Part shown: positions 12,120 to 22,137 of the stretch, piece after piece
How positions within the stretch are numbered: position 1 is the stretch's first letter
Layout: each line of letters opens with the position of its first letter
Assembly (NCBI GenBank): GCA_032622095.1
Contig: CP136061.1
Location: forward strand, 266,547,551-266,611,550
Origin: Siphonodentalium dalli
Lineage: Eukaryota; Mollusca; Scaphopoda; Gadilida; Siphonodentaliidae
Length of the DNA stretch: 64,000 nucleotides
Direction of reading: 5' to 3'
The notes under the pieces: generated by a model
What the model was told of the DNA's origin: nothing
Seen by the model: the letters and a program-made list of their open reading frames with translations, nothing else
The model's database searches: none
Made by a program: the position numbers and the translations under genes

Positions 12120-12505
12120 CTGTACGTTTTAACTAGTTTCCTGGGTATAAAATGATGGATATGTGTCGAAGACACCTATCCGGAAATGATTCTATCAATT
12201 AATATTGATTTTATATCAATATTTTTTATATAATTTGATAATCAAGCGGGACATTTTTTCATTTCTATTTTTAGAATTTTAGATAGAGTTATCCAGCATG
12301 TTACGCTCCAAACAAACACGAGCCCTAAAATGTCACAAATTTATAAATAAGGCTCCTTCCGCACTTTTATTTATCTGTGATGTGCTTTTATCACCTTAAC
12401 ATCCCTCAAAATTTATAATAGATAATTCCAATGTACACTTTATTGACTGACCGGGATAATCCATTTAGTATATAAGGGGTTAATAAGTTTGCGTTCACAA
12501 TACAG

Positions 12506-12765
12506 CAAAATTCCATGAGGAAGATGACTGCAACAGACAGGTGGATTTCCAGCTTGGTGACGAAAACAACTGGAGCATGACACTGGATGGCGAAAACAAG
12601 ATGTTCACCAGACACTGCGTAATGACATTCAGTGCTCCAGGGCATGATGGAATCTGTGTCAAGGTCACCCATTATAAACATCAAAAGTATGCCTGCCCAC
12701 TTTACCTTATTATTCTTGGGGCAAATGATGATTGGAAAAGAAACTTGGATCCAAGCTTTACTAGG
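12506..12765 (+). CDS. Coding exon 2: module A1
   Basis: The exon encodes residues 25-111. The acceptor is TTCACAATACAG and the donor AGG|GTCAGT; it enters in phase 1 (G from exon 1 plus CA gives Ala) and leaves in phase 0. Cysteines fall at about residues 33, 62, 75 and 88 with spacings of 28, 12 and 12. The first is in a DDC-N-R context, the third in DGIC and the fourth is followed by Pro. Other A modules share these features (see A2 and A3). An N-W-S glycosylation sequon lies at about residue 46. The alternating hydrophobic pattern suggests a beta-sandwich, and the cysteine layout recalls a CUB domain without its usual tyrosine and glycine signature. No enzyme motif is visible. Confidence 0.85.
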
Positions 12766-12822
12766 GTCAGTTTTAACTCTTTTATTTACATTTGTAGAAT
12801 GAATTCAAGTCTTGATTAAGTG

Positions 12823-12885
12823 TGTATCATTTTGCAGAATGAGGTCCACAGAGGGTGAATTTATTGATGCTGTCCCACACAGACT
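12823..12885 (+). mobile_element. Half copy of AATGAGGTCCCCAGAGG hairpin element (family G)
   Basis: TTGCAGAATGAGGTCCACAG and GAATTTATTGATGCT match the left arm of complete copies such as 48,680-48,790. The returning arm is absent. The TTGCAG looks like a splice acceptor but belongs to the repeat. Confidence 0.6.
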
Positions 12886-13019
12886 GCTGTGTTATTCCCA
12901 TAAATATCGGTGTGGAGATTTTCCGGGTACGTACGCCGGGGTGGGTGGGTGGTCGATGGGAACAACAAACAATTGTTTCCGCAACTCAAATTTTTTTTCC
13001 CTGCAATCTTTATGACTGT

Positions 13020-13205
13020 TTTTGCAACAAGTTTGGCTTAAAACACCTAAGAATGTCAATATTAACATAACTGAAAAATTTCATGATGATCAGACAAAGA
13101 GTATAGCCCATGCTAATTGATTGAATTTTGAAATCCAAGATGGCCACTGGCAGCTATTTTTTTTTTTGGCCGGATGACCCCAAAATGATTGCTACCAATG
13201 AAACT
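13020..13205 (-). repeat. Reverse-orientation fragment of the intron-1 ~160-bp unit
   Basis: Words such as AATCCAAGATGGCCACTGGC and TTTCATGATGATCAGAC are the reverse complement of the 8,690-10,480 units. It is a single diverged unit inside intron 2. Confidence 0.65.
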
Positions 13206-14186
13206 TTTATCTGTACCTTTCTGGGAAATATGGCGATTAGTTGATTTGGAGATTGATAATTGATTACCACTGAAATTCTTTTCGACATCGACTAGTTGAC
13301 TAATCGTTTCAATAATATAATCCCTCTTGTCGCAAGAGAACCACCAAAAGTAGAAGTTGGAAGTATAATTAGCGTACAACATTCAGACAATTTCCGACGA
13401 AAAAGACACCTGAAGTTGAAAGATACACCTGTCACTCAAACTTTGTCGCGTCGGCAATTCAGCATTTTTGATTGGCTTCTCACAATGTGTCACACATCGC
13501 GAGGCACCGGTCAGCTGTAGTTGCACATGGGATTGATATTCGACCACGGTGGCACAAACCCTTGTTAGTTTTAATTTCCATGTTTCTGTTACATCTTGTT
13601 GATTTGTCTGGTTACTTGTGTACTGAATATTAGCATCTAGTATTGTTATTGTCAATACAGTCATACCAGAATGAATTTTGATGCCGAAATTTCATTTTAA
13701 ATGGTAGCAAGTATCGAAGGGTTTCCATGTACATTTTTAGGCACATGGTATAGGAGTGGTCATTCAGCGCTGCTGTCATTTTTGTAGCGAGAAAGTAATC
13801 AAGAAATTTAGGTTATCGAGAAAGAACCTAAATGGCAAAGTGTGTGTCAGCGGATTGACACATAATCAAGGCTCAAAATCATTTTTTTTTACTGCCTGTC
13901 TTCCAAATGGATGGATCTGGTCATTTCAAATGGTGCCTGTCAAATTTTCACAATGATAGGAGATGTGGCTTACTGTCTCCGAATTCTTTACAATTTACAA
14001 ATAACCAAGAGTCGTTGGTCCTTTATTTTATTTATGTAATCACAGGACAATTAAATTTCAAATATCATTCATCCCTATATGTGTTTAATTATTTATTGAA
14101 TAAAATAAAAACAATAATGTGAATAAAATCTCAAATCAAATGGAAAAATGTCAATGTTTGACCCACTTACAGACATTACAGTACAG
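13206..14186. other. Intron 2, unannotated part
   Basis: ATCGACTAGTTGACTAATCG near 13,290 resembles the ends of the hAT-type element at 4,861, but no partner end or target duplication was found. Several short frames overlap here on both strands; none has coding character. Confidence 0.35.
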
Positions 14187-14577
14187 TTAACCCTTTACCC
14201 AACAGAAGGGCCCTGTGCCAATGCATTCTCTTATATATGCGAGTCGACCATAGGTCGCCTCGCATATATAAGAGAATGCATTGGCTTAACACATTAAAAA
14301 TTATAAAATTGTTAAAGAATGTAAGAAAAAATGGTAAAAAAAGATTTTTTTTTAGGCCAATGCATTCTCTTATATATGCGAGGCGACCTATGGTCGACTC
14401 GCATATATAAGATAATGCATTGGCACATGGCATAACTGTAACCATCACAATGTGGTCAAGGAGCCGGTTCCAATGATATCCATATTTGTATGGTTCTATT
14501 GAGACAGACCGAAGATATTTTAGGCTGTTGAAGCTTTATTTGGCCGGTTTTGGCCGGTTTGTTGGGTAAAGGGTTAA
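14187..14577 (-). mobile_element. piggyBac-type MITE carrying two opposed hairpins (family P)
   Basis: The ends are TTAACCCTTTACCCAACA and its reverse complement, bordered by TTAA on both sides, as in piggyBac-type elements. Inside are two ~67-bp hairpins (14,218-14,284 and 14,357-14,423) built from CCAATGCATTCTCTTATATA pairing with its complement. The second is the reverse complement of the first, so the element can fold as one long palindrome. Orientation is opposite to the other P copies. It lies 48 bp upstream of exon B1. Confidence 0.85.
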
Positions 14578-14625
14578 GTTATAGCTCTCTTGCAAATTTA
14601 TACATTAATCTGGGACTTGTCATAG

Positions 14626-14935
14626 TTTTCATTGGACAGAATATCCGACAGATATCAAAGTGCCCTGGACATAGGCCATTTTTCGCCAGACATTGACCGT
14701 GACCGGCCACTAATTTTGAGCCTTGCACCTAATGATAAATTATTCTCACAGATACCTTATATATGCTATGGAACAGAGTGGGAAGAATGCTACTATGATT
14801 CAAGGGTTAAGATTGTGGCAGAGAAGAAAATAAATGACGAACAACTAGAAGGTTATGATCGAGAAATGGCAGAGAGTCCCTATGAAATTCAGGTTGTTGT
14901 CAAGGCGATGGCAAAACCCAATTCTGGATCTGTTT
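14626..14935 (+). CDS. Coding exon 3: module B1
   Basis: The exon encodes residues 112-214, phase 0 in and phase 1 out. The acceptor GTCATAG|TTTTCA was chosen because it alone restores phase 0; the later AG at 14,640 would not join A1 in frame. The donor is GTTT|GTGAGT. The conserved B core is C158-x4-W163-x2-C166, then a charged stretch, then SPYEIQVVVK, matching YNYTITVIV in B2 and YDMKIVIAY in B3. B1 differs in having about 46 residues before the first cysteine, rich in Asp, Arg and Ser, against 6 in B2 and 10 in B3. Function unknown. The start of the exon is the least certain border in the gene. Confidence 0.78.
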
Positions 14936-15000
14936 GTGAGTATTTCAACTTCTTTTTGTTTTATTGTATATTGATTGTTGTGCAAGCCTGAGTTTTATAA

Positions 15001-15236
15001 TTTCACCCATACAGAGCCCCAGACAAACATGAGCAGACGACACTCTTCTATATGCTTCTATATATGTGTGGGGCTCCCTGCAGGGTAATGGATGTTTTTT
15101 TATTTTATGTCCTAAAAATTGTAAGAAACATTTATTTAAAAAAAATGATAAAAAATTGTTAGGCCAATGCATTCTCTTATATATGCGAGGCGACCTATGG
15201 TCGACTCGCATATATAAGAGAATGCATTGGCACAGG
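15001..15236 (+). mobile_element. Single-hairpin element (family H)
   Basis: A flank running from TTTCACCCATACAGAGCCCC through ACACTCTTCTATATGC and TGCAGGGTAATGGATG to TTATTTAAAAAAAATGAT leads into one ~67-bp hairpin, CCAATGCATTCTCTTATATA to its complement, ending GGCACAGG. The hairpin is the one found twice in family P but the flank is unrelated. Copies at 21,758 and 44,941. Confidence 0.75.
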
Positions 15237-15272
15237 ATAAAAAAATCCCGACTTACGTCTGGATTTGATTTG

Positions 15273-15693
15273 GCGGGTCACATTTGCAGAATGAGGTCCC
15301 CATAGGGTGAATTTTGTGATGCTATCCCACATAGGGGGCTAGCATTACAAAATTCACCCTCTGGGGACCTCATTCTGCATGGCCTCATCTGCTATGAGAG
15401 ACATAAGACTCAGATTAAAGTTCCCAAATGGTGAATATTGTGATGCACAACCATTGGGAACCTTGATTATGCCATTTTGGGGATATAGACAAATATAAAG
15501 AAATATAATCTATGTGAAGAAGTTTCTACAGAAATTTGATAATAAAGAAACTTTCCAGAGAAGATGAGGCCTAAGCAGAATGAGGTCCCCAGATGATGAA
15601 TTTAGTGATGCTGGCCTGCTATTCGGGATAGCATCACTAAATTCACCCTCTGGGGACCTTATTCTGCAAATGACAGACACACTAAACTCAGGC
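15273..15693 (+). mobile_element. Full-length composite hairpin element (family G)
   Basis: It begins CATTTGCAGAATGAGGTCCC and ends GCAAATGACAGACAC followed by ACTAAACTCAGGC. Each end carries its own hairpin, GGGTGAATTT..GATGCTA returning as TAGCATTAC..AATTCACCC, and the two ends are inverted relative to each other with an AT-rich middle. Half and full copies lie at 12,823, 17,882, 27,237, 41,529, 48,680, 53,019 and 63,370. Confidence 0.75.
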
Positions 15694-15810
15694 TTTTTTT
15701 GTGTTATAGGACTTAGTGTGACACGTGACAAATATGTGTAACTTGATCTCTGTATCGCAGTAGTTCATGTTTCAATGATCTTTATTATGCTCATGATTCA
15801 TGAATCAGCA

Positions 15811-16266
15811 TTAAAGATGCATTATCTGAAATAAAGCTCCCAAGTTACTATTTCTTTGGCTTCAGGGGTAAAAATATTTTATTCGAGTCGAGGAACCCAC
15901 CCATCGAAGCTCAGAGTGATCAGATATAAATTTTAGAAATTTGTTATTTCTCGAAATGTGGAATTATTTGTGGCCCAGAAAAGAGCCATCAAATACATGT
16001 TCTCAGACAAAGTTGTAGATGAAGATGGATAATTCTAAAACTCTGGTAATACAGCCAAATTTTGTGATACTCAAATGATAATATGGCCATATTTCATTGA
16101 ACAACATTTATAAATAACACATTTTGGAAAATGATATACCATAGTTGACAGCGGTTAGCATTATTTTGTTGTGATTAATCAATTGTGATAACAGCGTATT
16201 TTGAAGAAATGTTGTTGTTGTAACTTGATGATATGGGGACCGTCTGATTGGAGTGAATACCTTTAA
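15811..16266 (+). mobile_element. AAAGGTACTCAATCC-family element
   Basis: Landmarks TCGAGTCGAGGAACCCACCC, AAGCTCAGAGTGATCAGATA and AAGATGGATAATTC are present, and it ends GAATACCTTTAA. It lies in intron 3 and is non-coding. Confidence 0.7.
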
Positions 16267-17881
16267 GCTAATGGCTGCGGACACATGTATCACAGTAGCG
16301 ATTGCAGAGTAGTTGCGACAATTTATTATGGTGGAGTTTGGTGACAATTGGTAATCATAAATACTATGCCATGGCTACTATATTGCCCACTGAGTTTCCG
16401 CACATTGAGTTGACTGGACCAATTAACCATTGCGTTTCACCATGGTTGATCTCTATACTCAGTACATTTTGCTACATTGTATTATCTACGATATATAAAA
16501 TTGCACGATCGATCGTCCAGAATTGTGTTTGACCGTGGCATTCCCTCTTTCACTCACATATCATGAACGTAGTACGTTTTATTGATATGATTTCAATGCA
16601 TGTTTATCTACTTACATTAATTTCATGCATATTAAGACAGTTTCCCAATTGCTTTTTTTTTTTATTTTGCGATATTTGCGTGTTGTGTAAAGATAAAAAA
16701 CCACAAGACATTTAGGTAGATAAATGCTTGAGAAATAGACCGCGACGCTGGTAGAGCTTGGTAGACTCATTGGGCGAATATGCAGGGAATAAGATCAGAT
16801 TTTGTCCATATTTTTCCAAATGTCTGGCACCATTTTCTCAGGTTTGTTTCTGCACAAAAAAACTAACTGAAATATAGCACCAACTATGTTATACAGGATA
16901 CAGTCCCTATTTATGCTTAAAAAGGCATTGGACAACGCGATCGATGCCTCAATTAATGTGATGAGTTGAGAACAATGCAAAACATTCACTTATATGAAAT
17001 TACATATGTATTGCATGTACCGGTAATTGGAAAATTTTATTGGGAGATCTTGTATTACACATGCTTAATATGTAACAACATAGAATCTTTAAATGATTTA
17101 CATGTATATATATATTGATGCTCTATATTACAGATGATTAGGTAACAATTCTGACTGTTTTAGCTTCAACTTTATAGCGCCGAGCTATCTTGAGTGCATA
17201 TAAAGCACGAATGGTACATCAAAGGTACATCAAGGTTCAAAGTTAAATTTGAATTACAAATTTTCCGTAAAAGACTTTCGAGTTGTTGAAGTAACATTAC
17301 AGACTACATGTTGTCTCCGAGTTTGGAGTCGGATAATATATATAATATAAAAACAAGTATATATAAATGTCTAATTATTACAGTATATATGAATTGTTTT
17401 AAATTGCATCAAAGTGACATTTAAATGACATACATGTACCCTTATATAAGTTTGTTGCCTCGTCAAGGGCAGAACAATGCCAAATATTTAACTTCTTTGA
17501 AAATGTCATGGATGTCACCGAATATCACAATATATAAATTCTGATATGTTTTTCGAATCATAAAATAATGTCAAAGTTGCCGCTATAAATAAAAAATAGA
17601 CCACAATTATTATTTTTTTATTTTTTTTTAGAAATTTGTTAATAGAAAGTTTCTGTTTCATTGTTGTGCCTTATTAACAAAAATTATGTTATTGGTCTGT
17701 TTGTCTGTCTGTCCGTTTGCTTTTGGTTCCCAGATGATAACTTAGAATGTCTGAACTGATGATGTCTTAATATGGTCTGAACTGAATAGAATGAAATTTG
17801 TTATGAGTTAACCAGCCCAAGATACAGGTCATGTTGGAATTACATTGGGTGTATTTTGCCACGCCCTAGCGATACTCTTGT
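16267..17881. other. Intron 3, unannotated part
   Basis: AT-rich with short TA and poly-T runs. No exon with A- or B-module similarity and no recognised repeat. Confidence 0.4.
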
Positions 17882-18136
17882 TTAGTTTAGTTTCTCTATA
17901 TCCCCAAATTGACAGACGACAGAATGCCTAATCGAGGTGCCAAAGTAATGGGTGCACATTACCATCTTAACCATCTGGGAACGTAAATCTGAGTCTACAT
18001 GTAGGTCTCTCATAGCAGATGAGGCCATGCAGAACGAGGTCCCAGAGGATGAATTTGGTGATGCTAGCCCGCTATGCAGAATAGTGTCACTAAATTCGCC
18101 CTCTGGGGACCTCATTCTACAAATGTCTGGCACCTT
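17882..18136 (-). mobile_element. Family G element, half copy
   Basis: It shares TTTAGTTTCTCTATATCCCC, AATGGGTGCACAT and the hairpin GGATGAATTTGGTGATGCTA returning to ACTAAATTCGCCCTCTGGGG with the right part of the copy at 63,540-63,810. Confidence 0.65.
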
Positions 18137-18156
18137 GTTTTCAAGCTTTTATGATT

Positions 18157-18970
18157 TATTAGCTCAACTTAACTTTGTAAAGTTTGAGCTATTGTCATCC
18201 GTCGTCCGTTTGTGTGTTTGTGATTCCTCAACAATTTCCTTTAGCATGGGCTACAGGTCATATTTTGGTCAGATCATTATAAAATTTGTCATAGCGGTTG
18301 ACATTGACATGTAGATGGGAACGAGTCATTTTGGGGTCATTCGGAAAAAAAAATGGCCGCCAGTGGCCATCTTGGATTTTACTCTTTGCATGACTAAACC
18401 CTTTGGCACAGGCTACAGGTCATAGCTTTGGTCGGATCATTATGAAATTTGTCATGCTGTTGACATTGACATGTAGATGGGAATGAGTCATTTTGGGGTC
18501 ATTCAGCCAAAAAACATGGCTGTCAGTGGCCTTCTTGGATTTAAAAATTAAATCCATTAGCACGGGCTACAGGTCGTACTGTTCGTCTGATGATCATGAA
18601 ATCTGTCATGGATGTTAATATTGACATGTAGATGGGAACGAGTACTTTTGGGGTCGTTGGCCAAAAAACATGGCCGACAGCAGCCATCTTGGATTTTACT
18701 CATTGCATGACTAAATCCTTTGGCATGGGCTACAGGTCGTACCTTTGGTCGGATCATCATGAAATTTGTCATGGATGTTAAAAATGACATGTAGATGGGA
18801 ACTAGTCATTTTGGGCTCATTCGGCAAAAAGCATGGCTGCCAGTGGCCATCTTGTATTTTACTCTTTGCATAACTAGACCTTTTAACTTTCCACATTCCT
18901 GATCACTCCATTGACTGTAACACATGAAATTATTCCCTTTCCAAGTTGAGCTACAGTGTCAATGATACTT
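18157..18970 (+). repeat. Second array of the ~160-bp GCCATCTTGGATTT unit, ending at exon A2
   Basis: It starts with the hairpin-like head TTAGCTCAACTTAACTTTGT, continues as about four diverged units with GACATGTAGATGGGAA and GCCATCTTGGATTTTACTC, and ends with CCCTTTCCAAGTTGAGCTAC and AGTGTCAATGATACTTTTAT, matching 11,050-11,092. The terminal sequence runs directly into the acceptor of exon A2. Confidence 0.75.
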
Positions 18971-18979
18971 TTATTTCAG

Positions 18980-19236
18980 TGAGCTTCAACAGCGACGAGG
19001 ACTGTAATAGAGAGAAGCATTTAACGACAACAGACATGGGTGATTCATATTTCACTATCTATGGATCCTACGGAGGGGACATCGATGATTGTACAATGTA
19101 TTTCGATATTCCTGACATGTACGATGGAGTATGTGTTAATGTTATAGCAGAATCGTACACTGGTGACTGCCCATATAATATCACAGTATCCACTGATTAC
19201 CCAGATCACGACTTGCCACCCAGTGATCCTAAGGTG
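18980..19236 (+). CDS. Coding exon 4: module A2
   Basis: The exon encodes residues 215-300. The acceptor is TTTTATTTCAG, the donor GTG|GTAAGT, phase 1 to 0; the split first codon becomes Leu (T from B1 plus TG). Cysteines fall at about 223, 252, 266 and 278 with spacings of 28, 13 and 11. EDC-N-R, DDC-x-M-x-F, DGVC-x-N-V and C-P-Y align one for one with A1. It contains one N-I-T sequon after the last cysteine. An ATG at 18,946 extends the open frame upstream but lies inside the repeat and before the acceptor, so it is not a start. The whole pyrimidine tract of the acceptor appears to be repeat-derived. Confidence 0.87.
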
Positions 19237-19330
19237 GTAAGTACTTAACTTCTTAAGTTAAGGACAAAATTTATTATTTTTCTGCTTTACAGATTTTATA
19301 GAACTTGTTTGGGTTGGTTGAACAAAATGC

Positions 19331-19793
19331 TTAAAGATGCATAATCCGAATTAAAGCTCCCAATTTATTATTTCTTTGGCTTCTTGGGATAAAAATGTTG
19401 GATTCAAGTCGAGGAACCCACCCATTGAAGCTCAGAGTGATCAGATATCAATTTTTGAATTTTTTTATTTTCCGAGATATGTAATTTTTAGCGGCCTGGC
19501 AAATATTTGTCAAGCCGACTGTCTGATCAAATTGTTGATGAAGATGGATAACTCTAAAATCAAGTGGCTTTGGGTGTTAGATACATGTATCTGACAATCT
19601 GGCCAAATTTCGCTGAAGAAAATATTGATAAATAACACATTTTGGCAACTTTATACTAAATCTGACTGGTTAGCATTATTTTTGGGCAATTAATCAATTC
19701 TGATAAGTGAAGCGGCATTTCAAAATTTGTTGTTGTTGTTGTTGTTGGAATCTGATGGTGTGGGGACAATCGAATGGGATTGAGTACCTTTCA
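19331..19793 (+). mobile_element. AAAGGTACTCAATCC-family element
   Basis: AAAGATGCATAATCCG, TCAAGTCGAGGAACCCACCC, CTCAGAGTGATCAGATATC and GGATTGAGTACCTTT are present in order. Together with the next element it makes up nearly all of the 991-bp intron 4. Confidence 0.75.
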
Positions 19794-19816
19794 GTTTATT
19801 AAAAAAAAAATACCCC

Positions 19817-20217
19817 TCAACCCTTTACCCAACAAACCGGCCAAAACCGGCCAAATAAAGCTTCAACAGCCTAAAATATCTTCGGTCTGTCTCAATAGAA
19901 CCATACAAATATGGATATCATTGGAATCGGCTCCTTGACCACATTGTGATGGTTACAGTTATGCCCTGTGCCAATGCATTCTCTTATATATGCGAGTCGA
20001 CCATAGGTCGCCTCGCATATATAAGAGAATGCATTGGCCGAAAAAAAAACCTTTTTTTAACACTTTTTACCATTTTTTCTTACATTCTTTAACAATTTTA
20101 TAATTTTTAATGTGTTAAGCCAATGCATTCTCTTATATATGCGAGGCGACCTATGGTCGACTCGCATATATAAGAGAATGCATTGGCACAGGGCCCTTCT
20201 GTTGGGTAAAGGGTTAA
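19817..20217 (+). mobile_element. Family P two-hairpin MITE ending 10 bp before exon B2
   Basis: It runs from (TC)AACCCTTTACCCAACAAACC to TGTTGGGTAAAGGGTTAA. Hairpins lie at 19,971-20,037 and 20,120-20,186 in opposite orientation. The left flank TCAA is a mutated TTAA. The right end lies 10 bp from the B2 exon, so any branch point and most of the pyrimidine tract lie inside the transposon. Confidence 0.87.
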
Positions 20218-20227
20218 TTTATTCCAG

Positions 20228-20483
20228 GACCAGAAAATCTATAATTGTGGTCGCATTCCTGGATCTAAATGGAAGCACTGCATTGGATTTTTCAATACAA
20301 AGCTGGTATTTGACAAAAAGGCAAATGATGCTGGGATTATGATCCCTGGTGGATATAACTACACTATAACTGTGATTGTGGCCCCTTATAACCATGAGAA
20401 GTTTGGCGATGGAAGTCTGACCATCACTCGACCTAATATCATATATGAACGTCCAAGAGGTCTATACGCGGAAGAAAATCTGT
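20228..20483 (+). CDS. Coding exon 5: module B2
   Basis: The exon encodes residues 301-385. The acceptor is TTTATTCCAG, the donor CTGT|GTAAGT, phase 0 to 1. The core is C307-x7-W315-x2-C318, followed by NTKLVFDKKAND and GGYNYTITVIV, which aligns with B1 and B3. An N-Y-T sequon sits in the conserved strand. After the core comes a Gly/Lys/Asp-rich loop and a Tyr/Arg-rich tail, ITRPNIIYERPRG, not shared by B1 or B3. It is the shortest B module. No catalytic motif is visible; I infer an extracellular fold with a single disulfide. Confidence 0.87.
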
Positions 20484-21757
20484 GTAAGTAAAGTTAATGA
20501 TGTATTCAGGGTTCCAGACCTCCAGTTACAACAACAACAACATAAAAATCTAAATTACTATTATTAACAAAATAATTTTTGGTCTCCCTCTAAAACATCA
20601 AAATGATAAGAAATAAGCTCACTGAAAATTCAATATGAGACAAATTGTAATACTACCTTGCCTAAACCTACATACAAGGCTCGTCCTCATTGGTCAGTAT
20701 CCTCTATTCCCATGGAGACACAACCGTCGTTTTGTGGTACAATTCTAGATATTCTGAATTGTGCCACAAAAAAAATGTGGTACTATCAGTGAAATGCTGC
20801 CAACGCCTCAAAATTTCAGAAGTCAAACCACAGTAGTTAATGTCTTGCTCTAGACCGAAGAAAGAGACATATAATGACTACCTACTGTACTATACTGAAT
20901 TTTATTAAAGATAGAACAAAAATAAGTGGTCGCCGTTCAATTGTGACGTCATGTTTGACGTTACAGTTCTAAGAGAAGAACTGTTTGGTGGAAAACTGGG
21001 CTATTATATAGCAGGTTGAACATATGTCACTACAATTTCGACCAAAACATACAGTCAAATTACAACAGAAATAAATACACTGCGCATCGGCGTGAATAGT
21101 AGAATTTGACCACAGAAAATAAAACCAACAGTCAAACATATATTCTTGCACACTATAAAAAATAGTTCCTAGTTTTTATCAGTATTTGATTGCCTCCCAT
21201 CGTGGGTAATATGTTAAAACATATCAGAAAATAAATAAGATATATTTGTCGACTATTTATTATTTAATTATATAAAAAACACAAGTGTAAGAGATTTTGT
21301 CCATTAATAAAATTTCCGTTAGACATATGCACGCGCAATTGCTGTTGGGAGAATTTAGCCCAGTTACACTTGCAGGTTGGGAGAATTTACTCAATAACGC
21401 TAATCGTCGGACACTAATCCAAAAAAACTAATAAAATGTAATTTTTATGGTGGATTCTGTCACTGAAATGGTAGATAAACGTGTTATGCACACAATGTGT
21501 TTGTTGCGATTCATATATCGCGACTCGGCTAGTTTTCGTGGCCAAATAGCGACTCAGCGACCAAGGTCACCTCGTCGCAATACATGAATAGATACAAAAA
21601 AAAACATTGTGTGTATAACACATATTTATGTTGCATTTTTCATACCAACACTTATAACTAGAATATAAAACAAATGTAAAATAGGTTTAATAAAAATTTA
21701 GTTGGATACATATGTATCTTTAAAGACAAATTAGATTTCATCCAACTTTTTTTTTAA
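20484..21757. other. Intron 5, first unannotated part
   Basis: A small palindrome TTGTGGTACAATT..AATTGTGCCACAA lies near 20,735-20,770. An inverted pair GTGTTATGCACACAATGT / ACATTGTGTGTATAACAC lies at about 21,481 and 21,606. No exon is seen. Confidence 0.45.
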
Positions 21758-21990
21758 TTTCACCCATACAGAGTCCCAGACAAACATGAGCAGACGACAC
21801 TCTTCTATATGCTCTATATATGTGTGGGGCTCCCTGCAGGGTAATGGATGTTTTTTTGTTATGTCCTAAAAATTGTAAGAAACATTTATTTAAAAAACAT
21901 GATAAAAAATTGTTAAGCCAATGCATTCTCTTATATATGCGAGGCGACCTATGGTCGACTCGTATATATAAGATAATCCATTGGCACAGG
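21758..21990 (+). mobile_element. Single-hairpin element (family H)
   Basis: Same flank and hairpin as 15,001-15,236, starting TTTCACCCATACAGAGTCCC and ending GGCACAGG. A few substitutions (CGTATATATAAGATAATCC) weaken the hairpin. Confidence 0.75.
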
Positions 21991-22137
21991 GTAACAAAAT
22001 TGTGGGCGGTTTTTTGATGGTCAATGGCTCTGTCTATCTGCACTAACATAATATCACCATGTAACTCTGACGCTAGTTATCCAATTTAGTTGTCCTTTGG
22101 TATGGTGATAGCCATGATTGGTGGAAAGATACACACA

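Noticed and set aside
12826-13070. Possible exon after TTTTGCAG at 12,838
   Set aside because: The acceptor-like TTGCAG is the conserved left end of family G; the following sequence is repeat and does not continue the phase of A1.
13260-13310. hAT-type end (ATCGACTAGTTGACTAATCG)
   Set aside because: The resemblance to the ends at 4,861 is short, and no opposite end or 8-bp duplication was found.
14632-14640. Alternative B1 acceptor at ATTGGACAG
   Set aside because: It would enter in phase 2 and cannot join A1, which ends in phase 0.
15066-15305. Frames encoding LYMRGDLWSTRIYKRMHW-type peptides at many sites
   Set aside because: They are translations of the CCAATGCATTC hairpin, which stays open on both strands by its composition. 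The same applies at 20,112, 21,738, 43,189, 43,386 and 44,854.
18946-18979. ATG upstream of exon A2 in the same frame
   Set aside because: It lies in the repeat end before the TTTTATTTCAG acceptor, and the A2 exon must join B1 in phase 1.
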